DNA of 41,089 nt from Planctomycetota bacterium. GTDB taxonomy: Bacteria > Planctomycetota > Planctomycetia > Pirellulales > Pirellulaceae. The position numbers and the translations under genes were made by a program. Position 1 is the first letter of the stretch. Each line of letters begins with the position of its first letter. The stretch covers positions 749,475 to 790,563 of the forward strand of contig JABAAE010000001.1 in NCBI GenBank assembly GCA_014238905.1. Direction: 5' to 3'. Under the pieces are notes generated by a model. The model was not told the origin of the DNA and did no database searches. It saw nothing but the letters and a program-made list of their open reading frames with translations. This document shows positions 18,501 to 27,049 of this stretch, piece after piece.

Positions 18501-20003
18501 CAATCGAAGTCGGATCAAGATATCCCGCCTCTTTTAAGCCGGATGAAGCGGGCCGAACGAGCAATGCAAAGTGCGATTGCGTCATTGAAGGCCAACGACG
18601 CCGACCAGGCGATCGGCCACCAAGAACAAGCGGCTGACATTCTGGCCGAGGCGTATGCAATCGTTGCTACGCAAAACGAGCAGCTCGGCTTGCTTCAGAG
18701 TCTGCTGATGTTGCAGCGATCGATTGGGTTTGCCAATGGCTATATGGCCGACATCGTCGCCCAGCAGTGGGATATGATTGCGGCGACCAAGGCGTTGGAA
18801 TCAGAGGACGCCTCACACCTGATGCCGCTGTTGGACAACTTGAGAAGATGTATCGATGATGTTGCGCCATTGCTGGACCTGATCGCATCGCGAGTGGATG
18901 CCGGTTCGCCACTGGTCTTCGCGGCCTCTGACCTGGAAGACGCGGTGGCTGCTTTTAAAATCGGTGACAAGCTTGACGCCCTTGACGCTCAAGAGGTCGC
19001 GGCCGAATCGCTTGAACAAGTTTACACACGAGTCCAGGCGGTGAAATCACAGGCAAGTTATATCGCTGAGATTGTTGAATTCCTGCATGCCGCCGTCGCG
19101 GACACCGTCATGCTGGAATATCAGCAAGGCGAGTTGGCACGCCACGCCGAGTCGGCAACGCTGGAACAGCTCGAAGCGCTGGCAGCACAGCAGCGTGGGT
19201 TGCTTGCCGAGGCAGAAAAAGATGGGCGGGTCCTCGTGTTGGTTACGGCGATGCCGGAATATATCGAGCCCGCCAAGTTGATGCGTGTGGCCTTGGCCAA
19301 GCTGGAATCCGATGACGCTGTGGCCGCTGTCGAGCAGATGGATCTCGTGACGTCGGCACTGAAAGAGAACGCCGAATCCTTGTTTGCGGTGATCACCATG
19401 CTCCACGGTCTGCCAGGTATCGAGATGTTAGTGAATACCGATCCGGGCGTTGAGCGATTGGTTGATGTGCTGGTTGTCGCCAGTGCACACAAGGTGCTCT
19501 TCCGCGATACGAACAACACCAAAGCCCAGGCGATCAAAGCCCTTGCTCAGCAGCAAGGCGAGCTTGCGGCGCGTTGTCAGGAACTCTCCAACGTGGGTGA
19601 GCCGCACCAGATGCTCAAGACCGCATCTGAGGAGCTTGCTGCGGCTGCCGTTGCGATGCAATCTCCCGACCGGGACGCCATCAAACGCAGGCAAAAGGCT
19701 GCGATGCAATCGCTTCGACACTACATCATTGAACAGGCACTGTTTCTGGAGACCGCCGCGCCGCCGCCAGCACCCTCCCCTGGGGACCCCGATGATAGCG
19801 GAGATGGCAGTGATGCTGACTCGGCGTTTGCCGCCGGGTTTATCTCCGACTTTGTGAGCGGTGAATCTCCCAAGGACCAGCGAACGGGATGGAAAGTACT
19901 GGGCGATCGTAACCGGGCGGCGCTGAATCAGAACTTCGCCCGCGAGCTGCCGTTGGAATATCGCGGCTTGCTGAAAAACTATTATCAAAGGGTTGCAGAA
20001 TGA
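15573..20003 (+). CDS. Giant membrane/coiled-coil protein of the MoxR operon (DUF4175-like build)
   Basis: 1476 residues from the ATG at 15573, which overlaps the upstream stop (ATGA); an in-frame ATG 30 bases earlier is possible and better spaced from AAGGAGG. Two membrane helices near the N-terminus (LLAGLLILLRWAIPLFLLGI and VVILVTLLIVSCY) and a third near 160 (VVALILGGFVVFLVMM). Then a beta-rich part with NVDVAFPDYLSREQE and a cadherin-like stretch (VELTSPESNLVAMIGRPLGL), followed by more than 900 mostly helical residues rich in A, Q, E and L (long coiled coil). The C-terminus has an acidic linker and ends LPLEYRGLLKNYYQRVAE. The overall build resembles DUF4175-type proteins found beside MoxR genes. 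It is likely a membrane-anchored scaffold facing the periplasm or lumen. Function unknown. Confidence 0.88.
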   Translation: MKNAQSIQLDQLDSRIRSVWGRAQMLHLLAGLLILLRWAIPLFLLGILIDWMTYMPTPGRVVILVTLLIVSCYRAWRGGWRHLSLFDARRTALQLESHHGDLKSLLVSAIQFRNITGVSDGSAALRNQTCRLAEKAATSLHPAQAVPYNTLRRPGVVALILGGFVVFLVMMNAPFMGVGAQRIFCPWVTIAYPTKTQISLEQDELVLREGDSALIQASLKGVVPENASIYVRTEQGRARKIDLKVSDASCTYTIASASRDFTYRVKAGDDRTDWHKVRVIPVPRVKQVNVDVAFPDYLSREQESIEALTLTVPEGSRLDWQITLDRSISAATFLRDDEEPVDLQVSEDGRQVIFSQGVTASSGYSFSWVEKEHGFKFTSPRYYLQVASDQSPRVELTSPESNLVAMIGRPLGLVVRAQDDHGIGSIAVAYRVNQRDETVVELNLSPQIGQGDQPIDWDYRETLSDLKIGDTVSFSLEVSDRYPGQNGPHVIRSETRRMTFLSKENYLQQIQKKKDRLLSRVQAMYRQQRSAFDGVRNLDPVDANYLQTCQIEAIRQELVRDQLKEIASQAQLLLDDLAANNVSDAAEGESLEYVRSALLGIAETHLANAASRLRHQSGVAGGDQQESPDPSSAAHAVNTAARELGSLVLLRSIDTAQEVYAREAHMLAQVQASLRWRTVQAESAEAGVPLSKEQNELAQWTHRLIADLQNGMRYEKRPLAVLRLIQSVKGLQAVQVEQRMRQAAVLITQGQADQAERLQAELVTTLLDAEFSVRLSGAYSTLIKTRDQMGLIVKAQAMLRQRCAGMSAESFETGAALAAQAQEKLRKRLLTLLLPTVPAPRTQLLDETLPQSPPVQTLLKGADQAMALAIEQFAAGRQQAAIAQQREAEQAVVHLVGLVDRWSVELGLQTLGLSTLVAVTGERLALIEEYEARVVALLEKTDIAAAEEQKVDGLAESQLLLTEELAAFNRDLMKQNQSKSDQDIPPLLSRMKRAERAMQSAIASLKANDADQAIGHQEQAADILAEAYAIVATQNEQLGLLQSLLMLQRSIGFANGYMADIVAQQWDMIAATKALESEDASHLMPLLDNLRRCIDDVAPLLDLIASRVDAGSPLVFAASDLEDAVAAFKIGDKLDALDAQEVAAESLEQVYTRVQAVKSQASYIAEIVEFLHAAVADTVMLEYQQGELARHAESATLEQLEALAAQQRGLLAEAEKDGRVLVLVTAMPEYIEPAKLMRVALAKLESDDAVAAVEQMDLVTSALKENAESLFAVITMLHGLPGIEMLVNTDPGVERLVDVLVVASAHKVLFRDTNNTKAQAIKALAQQQGELAARCQELSNVGEPHQMLKTASEELAAAAVAMQSPDRDAIKRRQKAAMQSLRHYIIEQALFLETAAPPPAPSPGDPDDSGDGSDADSAFAAGFISDFVSGESPKDQRTGWKVLGDRNRAALNQNFARELPLEYRGLLKNYYQRVAE

Positions 20004-21121
20004 ACATGATCAGCAGCAAACCACGGTATTTCGCTACGGCCTCGTGTTCTTCCATGGTCCTGTACTTTTTCACGTGCCTGTGCTTTTTCACGGGCAGTTT
20101 CATCGCGGCGTCACTTGCTGCTCAGGAAAATCCCGCGGAGGTACCCTTCACCCTCGAATCACCCGCGGCAGCGGAAGCCGAGGCGCCCGAGTTGACCGAG
20201 GAGGCTGAAAAGGCCATCGATCGCGGCCTGAAATTCCTAATCTCCAGCCAGAATAAAGACGGCTCTTGGTCTTCAAAGGATGGAGGCTACGCGATCGCGG
20301 GAACCAGCCTCGGATTGATGGCGTTCATGGTCGAGGGCCACTTCCCGGGTTTTGGTAAGAACGGTGACGCACTGGACCGCGCTAAGAAATATCTGCTCAA
20401 ACGATCCAAGGATTCTCCGACAGGCGCCATGGGCGTGAAGATGTATGAAATCGGCCTTTTCACCATCGCGATGTCCGAGCTTTGGGGGATGACCAGCGAT
20501 CCCGACGATAATAAAGAGATTCAGACGGCGCTGGAGAGAGCAGTCGAGATTATCTTAAGATCGCAGAGCCCACTTGGCGGTTGGCGGTATGCGCCACGGC
20601 CCGACGCTGGGCAGGACACTTCAGTCACCGCGATGGTTTTTGTCTCCCTGGCGTCGGCCAGGGAGGCGGGCGTGCTGGTGCCGACCGAGACGATTGAAAG
20701 ACTGACCGGCTACCTCCGCGACCAGGCTTGGGACGAACGAACCGGGGGATTTGGTTACCAGGGCAAAGGGTATACCATCGCCTGCACCGCAGGCGGCGTG
20801 TATGCTGCACAACTCGCTGGCAATCGCGATACCGAATGGGTTTCGGCGGCGCTGAATTCCCTTGAAAACAATCCGAAGATGTTCTCCAGAAAAGACAACG
20901 GTCACTTCTACTACTCGCATTACTACGCAATGCAGGCGATGGTCCAGGCCGGCGAAGAGCGGTACGCCAAATGGTATCCGAAAATCCGTGACTCGCTCAT
21001 CTCGCTGCAGCAGTCCAACGGTTCGTGGCAGGAGAAGGAGGAGGATTACCCGCACAAGACGCCCATGGCGATCATCATCCTTGGGACCCCGAACCGGTAT
21101 ATTCCTGTCTATCAACGTTAA
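20000..21121 (+). CDS. Exported prenyltransferase/squalene-cyclase-repeat protein
   Basis: 373 residues; start overlaps the previous stop by four bases. Signal peptide with core MVLYFFTCLCFFTGSFIAAS and likely cleavage before AQEN. The mature part has the alpha-toroid repeats of prenyltransferases and squalene-hopene cyclases: IDRGLKFLISSQNKDGSWSS, then ILRSQSPLGGWRYAPRPD, then YLRDQAWDERTGGFGYQG, and a last ISLQQSNGSWQ. The cyclase acid motif DXDD is not seen, and the protein is about half the length of a hopene cyclase, so it is probably a binding or non-cyclase member, exported. Fourth exported or membrane partner of the MoxR operon. The substrate cannot be told from sequence. Confidence 0.9.
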   Translation: MNMISSKPRYFATASCSSMVLYFFTCLCFFTGSFIAASLAAQENPAEVPFTLESPAAAEAEAPELTEEAEKAIDRGLKFLISSQNKDGSWSSKDGGYAIAGTSLGLMAFMVEGHFPGFGKNGDALDRAKKYLLKRSKDSPTGAMGVKMYEIGLFTIAMSELWGMTSDPDDNKEIQTALERAVEIILRSQSPLGGWRYAPRPDAGQDTSVTAMVFVSLASAREAGVLVPTETIERLTGYLRDQAWDERTGGFGYQGKGYTIACTAGGVYAAQLAGNRDTEWVSAALNSLENNPKMFSRKDNGHFYYSHYYAMQAMVQAGEERYAKWYPKIRDSLISLQQSNGSWQEKEEDYPHKTPMAIIILGTPNRYIPVYQR

Positions 21122-21124
21122 AGC

Positions 21125-21928
21125 ATGAAAAATTCAATGACCACTCAGCGAATGAAAAACCCAAGGCTTCACTGCTGGCTGCACCTCGGCTTGGCGATTG
21201 TATGGCCTTTCGTTTCGCCGGTAAGCGCGAGCGATCAAAAGGCCGGCAAACACCTGTTCATCCTGTCAGGCCAATCGAATATGACCGGCACGGTCAGAGA
21301 TGCGTTTGCCGCTGGTGTTCGGAAGCGATTCGGCGAGGAAAACGCGGTCGTCGTGATGCGGATGAAGAGTGGCCGCGGTATCCGTTTTTGGGTCGCCGAT
21401 TACCACCAGCCCACCGGTCGTGGCTTGACCGACAAGAAAATGAATTCCAATGGTCAGGAATACAAACCCCTGATCGAGGCCGTCATGGCCGCCACCAAAG
21501 ATAAATCCTTTGATACGGTCGGCTTCATCTGGATGCAGGGCGAGTCGGACGCCAATAACCGCCTCTCGGAGGTCTACCAAGATAGCTTTATTAAACTTAT
21601 CGAACAGCTCGAAAGGGATCTGGGCCGTGATGATTTGTACTTTGTGATCGGCCGCATCAATGACTATGCTCGAAGCAGACCAGACAATGAGCACTGGCAC
21701 CGCGTCAGGAAGTCTCAGGTCAGGCTGGGAAATAGCAAAGGCAACGCCTGGATCGATACCGATGACCTCAATGGCGGCAACGCAGACCAGCCTCACGGTG
21801 ACATTCATTTCCCCAGAGAAGGGGCCGCGAGCCTTGGCAAGCGATTCGCAGATAAGGCTATGGAGCTGATCGACAAGTCAATCGAGACCGGCAATCACGC
21901 TCGGCCATCCCCGTTGGATATGCAATAA
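21125..21928 (+). CDS. Exported SGNH-type esterase (sialate O-acetylesterase-like, DUF303/SASA)
   Basis: 267 residues, starting three bases after the previous stop. Signal-peptide-like N-terminus (HLGLAIVWPFVSPVSAS). Block I of the SASA family is FILSGQSNM with the nucleophile Ser51; the family's IWMQGESDAN block follows, and the C-terminal DIHFPREG supplies the Asp-His pair. Enzymes of this family remove O-acetyl groups from sialic acids or plant-type polysaccharides; in planctomycetes they are common and the substrate is usually a glycan. In this operon it would act outside the cytoplasm on an acetylated cell-envelope or imported glycan, which is an inference from its signal peptide and neighbours. 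Confidence 0.9.
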   Translation: MKNSMTTQRMKNPRLHCWLHLGLAIVWPFVSPVSASDQKAGKHLFILSGQSNMTGTVRDAFAAGVRKRFGEENAVVVMRMKSGRGIRFWVADYHQPTGRGLTDKKMNSNGQEYKPLIEAVMAATKDKSFDTVGFIWMQGESDANNRLSEVYQDSFIKLIEQLERDLGRDDLYFVIGRINDYARSRPDNEHWHRVRKSQVRLGNSKGNAWIDTDDLNGGNADQPHGDIHFPREGAASLGKRFADKAMELIDKSIETGNHARPSPLDMQ

Positions 21929-21968
21929 TACCTGGGCGGTGATATCCCGGCCCGTAATCAAAGGCTAA

Positions 21969-23900
21969 ATGATGACAACACATAAACGATTGATAAGTTT
22001 TCTTTTCGTTATTCTGACGGGTTGCTTGGCCGTTAGCTACACGGTCCCCGCCTCGGCGAAGACAGAATCGTCGGAGCCGGAATTACTCGCCAATGGTGAG
22101 AAACTGCGAGTGGAATACGCCAGGATGCTCTCTGAGATCGAGGACCAGATCGCGACCGAATTGCCTACCATCGACCCGCAAAAGAAAGCGGTGTTTGAAA
22201 CCGCCCGCGCCGAGCTGAACGCACTCAAGAAGCCCGGTGAAAATGACGCCGAAGCAGTACATAAGGCATACCTGGCGGCCAAACCGCTTGCCGAGGCGAA
22301 GGCGCTTGATAACGCTCGGCCGCTGCTCGCCGCCGTCGCGGCGCTGCTCGCCAGCGACACCTTGGACAGCAAGCTGATGAAGGCCGCGATTCTTCGGCAC
22401 GGTACGCCGGCAGGCTTGGCAGAGTTCGCCCAGCAGAGTGACGCACACAAGGCCCTGCTCGACAAGCTCTTCGCCGATGAGGCGCTGATGAAGCAGGTAC
22501 TTGTCTCTGGCGGCGCAAATGGTGGCGAGTATGGTGAGGCGATGCAGGTCTATACCGCGATTCTTGAGGCAAGTGAACTGGCCCGGAAGCCGGGCATCCT
22601 CCAGCGCCTCGCGCTGGGTACCGCTCTTCATCAGCCGTGGCTGGACGAGAATAACAAAGGCAGCGTGAACGGGATTGTCTTTGCTGACCACCGCAACCCG
22701 GACGGTCAGGTCGCCCGCTACTTGCATTATGAGCAGGCTTATCTTGCGAAAGAACTGGACCCGCAGTTCAAAGATTTTAACGCGTGGGAGTGTCGATTCA
22801 TCACCAATGACCCCTATACCAATAAAGAACTCACTTGGGTGCGTTCGATGCTTCGCCAGTTCCGCCCGGACCACATCACCAACCCCGATCAGAAATGGCG
22901 GTATACGCGTATTGTGAAAAGCGATCTGCCCTATTGCAGCACGCGACATGACGACACGTTGGGCTTGCCTCAGCAACAAGCCCTTGCGTTGGGTGGGATC
23001 TGCGGACGCCGAGCTTTCTTCGGTCGGTTCGTCGCCCGCGCGTTTGGGATTCCTTCCAGACGTTCGACTCAGACCGGCCACGCCGCAATGAACCGCTGGA
23101 CTCCTGACGGCTGGGTGGTTAACTTCGGCGGTTGGTGGTCGTTTAATTGGTGCGGTCCTCAGTGCGGGCTCGATTTCTACCTCGATTCCCAATCGCGCAC
23201 ACACGAAGAGCTCTACATGCAGGTGCTCCGTGCCCAATGGATTGGCGATGCACTGGGGCAGGAAGATGTCAGCCTTCGGCACTACGGCCAGGGCGGTGGT
23301 TTTTGGGACGGTTTAGCGTTTTATAAAAAGCGGGCAGTCGTTGAGGCTGCCAATCTGGAGCAAGAGGTAGCGGACGCAGAACTGGCGGCATTGAGTGCCG
23401 AAGAAGGCCGCCTGCTCGGCGAGTCGGACAAGGTCCTGGGCGATGGGGAGATCAAAGAGATCAAGATTCCCGAGGAGGAAAGAAAGATTGTCGTCGCCAA
23501 GGACGGCACGATCACGGTCCCTGCGGTGGCCTGCACCAGCCCGAAGAATAATACCGACAAGGTCGCGTTCTTGAACAGCTGGGACGGCGGCATGCAGCTT
23601 CACTACCAACGGATGGGCATCCGCCCCGAACTCTTGAAGTATACAGTCGTGGCTCCTGCCGCAGGCAAATACGAACTGACCTTGAATGTCTGTACGGTCT
23701 CGAGTGAGTTCCCCGTCATCGCCCGGCTCAACAGGAGAACGCTCGTCAACACGAAGCTCCCTTACACCAAGGGGAGTTGGCAACGCACCGCGCCAGAAAT
23801 CCTTGAGTTGCGAGAAGGAAGGAATACCCTTCAGTTGACATGCCGAGCGCCAAACCGCGGCGTGAGTATCAAGGATTTCCAGCTCAAACCGGTGAAATAA
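21969..23900 (+). CDS. Exported transglutaminase-like protein
   Basis: 643 residues with a signal peptide (LISFLFVILTGCLAVSYTVP, cleavage near ASA-KT). Residues about 40-210 are helical. The centre holds a transglutaminase-like core: GGICGRRAFFGRFVARAFGI (Cys345), then TQTGHAAMNRW (His371) and TPDGWVV (Asp380), in the usual Cys-His-Asp order and spacing. A charged helical segment (about 450-510) leads to a C-terminal beta domain (YELTLNVCTVSSEFPVI..., EGRNTLQLTC) that looks like a carbohydrate- or protein-binding domain. Bacterial proteins of this class are peptidases or crosslinking enzymes. It follows the esterase by 40 bases and is likely part of the same transcript. Confidence 0.8.
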   Translation: MMTTHKRLISFLFVILTGCLAVSYTVPASAKTESSEPELLANGEKLRVEYARMLSEIEDQIATELPTIDPQKKAVFETARAELNALKKPGENDAEAVHKAYLAAKPLAEAKALDNARPLLAAVAALLASDTLDSKLMKAAILRHGTPAGLAEFAQQSDAHKALLDKLFADEALMKQVLVSGGANGGEYGEAMQVYTAILEASELARKPGILQRLALGTALHQPWLDENNKGSVNGIVFADHRNPDGQVARYLHYEQAYLAKELDPQFKDFNAWECRFITNDPYTNKELTWVRSMLRQFRPDHITNPDQKWRYTRIVKSDLPYCSTRHDDTLGLPQQQALALGGICGRRAFFGRFVARAFGIPSRRSTQTGHAAMNRWTPDGWVVNFGGWWSFNWCGPQCGLDFYLDSQSRTHEELYMQVLRAQWIGDALGQEDVSLRHYGQGGGFWDGLAFYKKRAVVEAANLEQEVADAELAALSAEEGRLLGESDKVLGDGEIKEIKIPEEERKIVVAKDGTITVPAVACTSPKNNTDKVAFLNSWDGGMQLHYQRMGIRPELLKYTVVAPAAGKYELTLNVCTVSSEFPVIARLNRRTLVNTKLPYTKGSWQRTAPEILELREGRNTLQLTCRAPNRGVSIKDFQLKPVK

Positions 23901-23938
23901 ACAAACACTTGACGTGACATTGAAAGAGCTTTGCTTCC

Positions 23939-26581
23939 ATGAACAGACTTTCTCGGATTGTTATCGCTTGGCTCGCCCTGGCCAGCGCAGGAGTGTGGCC
24001 GTTACCCGCGGTGGGGCAAGATCAGACAGGCTTGATCCCGAGCGACAAAATGGTCGCACTGGACGCCAAGCGGGCTGAAGCTGGTGCGGCCGTGTCCGCC
24101 GCCAGAAAAAAACTAGCGGTTCGGCGTGTGATCCGGGAAGCCGAGTCGCTGATCAAAAAACACCCGTCTGCCCCCAATCGCTACGAAGTCCTGAGTATCC
24201 TGTTTCGCAGTCAGCAGGTGCTGGTCAGTCTGGATAACTCGGTTGCGAATCGGAAAGCCTTTCTGGTGACCTGCGGAAAACTTGCGGCAGCCCCGAACGA
24301 ATATGCGGCACTACGCCTCGACGCCGACCTCTTGCTGACGCAGGCTGAGGCGGCACGACAAGGTGGGGACTCCCACGCCCGATCCGATGCCCTTCGTCCA
24401 TTGGTCGAGCGCTACCGGGACACCGACGTCGAGGCGAAAGTGATCCGAATCGCCATGATCATGGCATTGGAGTTTGGCAATAACAGACTGGTCAATGACC
24501 TGCGAAAGGTCATCGCTCAGCGGTTACCCGGCGACAGGGACCTGATCAATTTTCAGCGAGATAAGTTGGCCGGACAGGTTTTTGGTGCTCCGTTCATTGG
24601 CAGCTTCCAATGGGGAAATGGCAAGAAGATAAAGTTCCCGATGGACTTTCTGGGTACGACTACCGCCGTCTATTTCTGGTCGAAAGACGATGCGGGGCTC
24701 GAAGACCTCAAGGAATTGGCTGAGGCATGGAAGAAAGCGGTCGTCGATCCCGAGATTGCCGCACCGGGCCGCTTCCGTTTTGTCAGTATGAACCTGGACG
24801 ATCTTCCCGATGCGGGCGAGAGCATCCTCCGTAAACACGGGCTCGATTGGCCCGCGCTGCGTTTGCCAGGTGGACGCGAACATCCGATCTACAAGGCTTA
24901 TTGCCGTCATGATCCCCGAGTGGTAACGGTCAATCCGACCGGCTATGCCGCGATCTTTATGACCAGCGGTCGTCGCAGCAGAGGGTATGAGCGCAACCTG
25001 CAATCCTGGCTTGCGAGGCAATGGACCAAACCCCGGTACAACAGCCAACTCCAGTCCATGTTCGCGGGCGAGTTTCTGGTCATGAACTCTCAGGACGAAT
25101 TTGATCCAGCCGCGCCGCCTGAGTACAAGGCAATTACCTCGGGAGATTCAGCGAAACAGGACCGTTTACCGCGCACCGCCGCATCCGTCCCCGAGGACAA
25201 GCTTCGCGCGATCCAGGCGTGCTTCATCGACCCACCGCTGCGTTACCGCACGCCGCGCGATAAGGTCATCGCGAACTACAAGAGAGCCAGTTCGCTCTGC
25301 CGCGCAGCGATCGCGGCGCACCCGAAGGCACCTGACCTGTGGATCGTGCGCAACCGGCACATCGCCGCCTTGATGGGCTTGTGGAAGATACGCGGTGATC
25401 AAGCACAGTTTGCAGTCGCGGTAGCCGAGGCGAAAGCCGCGATCGGCAGTGGCTACCCGCCAGGGACCGATGTGATCGCACGCTTTTGTTTGGCAAGGGA
25501 GTCACTTCGCAATGCGGACGTCGATCCTGAATCTGTGATCCGTGGCTTTGCGAATGCAGGCGGACCAGAGGCATCCGGGCCAGTCCTGGCCGCCACGGCA
25601 CTGCTCGCACTGGATGCCGCCGATCGTCAGATTCATGAGGAATACCGCCGGGCGTACTTGGACAGTTACGCCGAACATCCCGCGATGTACACAGCGACCG
25701 CTTTTTTCCTGAATCGTTATCACCGTTACTGGATGTATCACCCGCCATTCGTTGCGGGATGGACGTACGGCAGACGCCAGGGGCATTTCCTTTCGATTGG
25801 TGAAGCGGAGGATGCGAAACGGACTCTTCAATTCGATCTGAAAACACTCGATGGCGAAAAGGTGCGTTTTCCCGGAAATGATGAAGGTAAATGGACCGTG
25901 ATTTCCTTGGTTTCGAGTGCGGAGGGGGCCAGCTATCTTTCCCGATACGGAAAGTTTGTCGAAGAGCGGCCTATGGATGATGTCAACCTTTTGACCGCAG
26001 TACTCAATGACGATGCAGAAAAAACTCGCAAGGAATTGGAGGCGAAAAAAATCGCCGACACGTTTCCCACATTGATCGTGCCAGGTGGGATGCAGAACCC
26101 CATTACACAAAAGCTTGGTATCCTCGCCGAAGATACAAGGCCCAACCTAGTGCTCCTTCGTCCTGATGGAAGCATCGCATCAGCGGTGTCCGGCCTGACG
26201 ATGAGCTATCTGAAGGACAACGTAATCCAGAACGTGATCGAGTTGCACGACGAGCAAAAAGTGGACCAAGCGTTGACCCGCGGCGATCTCGACGAGGCCA
26301 AGCGACTGGCCTTTGCGTTCGCTCCGGTCGAGGAGGCGACGCCGGAAGGCGAAAAGAAGAAGCCCGCACCAGAGATCGCCATCCCGCACTTGCGCAGCCG
26401 AGCCAAAGTCTACCTGGCGATGGGGAATCTGGAGGCCGCCTACGCCGATGCCCAACAGTGCTACCTGAAGGTCAATATTCGGGCTGGTTATATCAGTATG
26501 AGAACCGATGACCTGGAGGAGACCGAGATCCTCAAGGCCACCATTCTCAGTGGCCTGAAGCAGGCAGAATCAGAGAAGTAA
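23939..26581 (+). CDS. Exported protein with two thioredoxin-fold domains lacking active-site cysteines
   Basis: 880 residues with a signal peptide (IVIAWLALASAGVWPLPAVG). Helical, TPR-like N-terminal part (about 35-200), then a redoxin-like domain (about 212-350: TTAVYFWSKDDAGLEDLKEL, later VTVNPTGYAAIF) in which the usual CxxC position reads S-K-D-D. A helical centre follows, and a second TlpA-like domain (about 625-760: FDLKTLDGEKVRF, VISLVSSAEGASYL, then LVLLRPDGSIASAV) again without Cys. The C-terminus is again helical with repeat character (KVYLAMGNLEAAYADAQQCY). The folds are assigned by pattern; loss of both active sites argues for a binding or scaffold role, not redox chemistry. It is the last gene of the plus-strand series, 38 bases after its neighbour. 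Confidence 0.75.
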   Translation: MNRLSRIVIAWLALASAGVWPLPAVGQDQTGLIPSDKMVALDAKRAEAGAAVSAARKKLAVRRVIREAESLIKKHPSAPNRYEVLSILFRSQQVLVSLDNSVANRKAFLVTCGKLAAAPNEYAALRLDADLLLTQAEAARQGGDSHARSDALRPLVERYRDTDVEAKVIRIAMIMALEFGNNRLVNDLRKVIAQRLPGDRDLINFQRDKLAGQVFGAPFIGSFQWGNGKKIKFPMDFLGTTTAVYFWSKDDAGLEDLKELAEAWKKAVVDPEIAAPGRFRFVSMNLDDLPDAGESILRKHGLDWPALRLPGGREHPIYKAYCRHDPRVVTVNPTGYAAIFMTSGRRSRGYERNLQSWLARQWTKPRYNSQLQSMFAGEFLVMNSQDEFDPAAPPEYKAITSGDSAKQDRLPRTAASVPEDKLRAIQACFIDPPLRYRTPRDKVIANYKRASSLCRAAIAAHPKAPDLWIVRNRHIAALMGLWKIRGDQAQFAVAVAEAKAAIGSGYPPGTDVIARFCLARESLRNADVDPESVIRGFANAGGPEASGPVLAATALLALDAADRQIHEEYRRAYLDSYAEHPAMYTATAFFLNRYHRYWMYHPPFVAGWTYGRRQGHFLSIGEAEDAKRTLQFDLKTLDGEKVRFPGNDEGKWTVISLVSSAEGASYLSRYGKFVEERPMDDVNLLTAVLNDDAEKTRKELEAKKIADTFPTLIVPGGMQNPITQKLGILAEDTRPNLVLLRPDGSIASAVSGLTMSYLKDNVIQNVIELHDEQKVDQALTRGDLDEAKRLAFAFAPVEEATPEGEKKKPAPEIAIPHLRSRAKVYLAMGNLEAAYADAQQCYLKVNIRAGYISMRTDDLEETEILKATILSGLKQAESEK

Positions 26582-26863
26582 TCAATCGGCTATGCTCTGT
26601 ATTCTGTGTTGGAAGATGATGTGGCGGCAGACGACAGTCTCTATTGAGTGACTCGCGTTGATCTCGCATGGCACGGGGCATTTCGTTACTGAGGCTGTTG
26701 TCTTGAGCCTCCGCGGATGATTTTCCATCAAACGTGTGCTCGTCGCGAAAACTTTTACCGTCGCCGGTCACCGGCGCTTCTTCAACATTTGGATTCCCGT
26801 CAGGCCTAGCCGGAATTTACAATAATCAAATGGAATCCGTTTCATTAGTTGGACTAGGTATAT
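26582..26863. other. Intergenic DNA between convergent units
   Basis: About 280 bases. A minus-strand frame (up to 26771) overlaps the end of the previous gene but has no family features or ribosome site and was not accepted. A small palindrome CGCCGGTCACCGGCG near 26763-26777 is present; no T-run follows, so a terminator role is unsure. Confidence 0.4.
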
Positions 26864-27043
26864 TCAACACTTATCGACCGGTTTTGCATTTCGACCGCCC
26901 TCAGGCTGGACCAATATCACTTCGTGACATCGGTAGTAGGGTAACATCTCAATCAGCCAAGCTAGTTCAGTCGTTGTAGCGGAAGCCTGCCCAATAAAGT
27001 CGGCAACCTTCAAGCCTGCCTTAGCTGCTTTTGCCATCATCAT
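26864..27043 (-). CDS. Small 59-residue protein of unknown function
   Basis: An ATG at 27043 opens 59 codons to TGA at 26864-26866, starting 6 bases after the stop of the TauE-like gene. The residue mix is protein-like: a basic start (MMMAKAAKAGLKVADF), then TELAWLIEMLPYYRCHEV, ILVQPEGG and a C-terminal Cys. No signal peptide or membrane helix. Position and close spacing suggest cotranscription with the permease and sulfotransferase. Not recognised; a real but small gene is more likely than chance because of the tight spacing. Confidence 0.5.
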   Translation of the reverse strand: MMMAKAAKAGLKVADFIGQASATTTELAWLIEMLPYYRCHEVILVQPEGGRNAKPVDKC

Positions 27044-27049
27044 CTTGAT

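Noticed and set aside
26547..26771. 74-codon minus-strand frame after the long plus-strand operon
   Set aside because: Starts at GTG without ribosome site and overlaps the end of a supported gene; hydrophilic, no domain.
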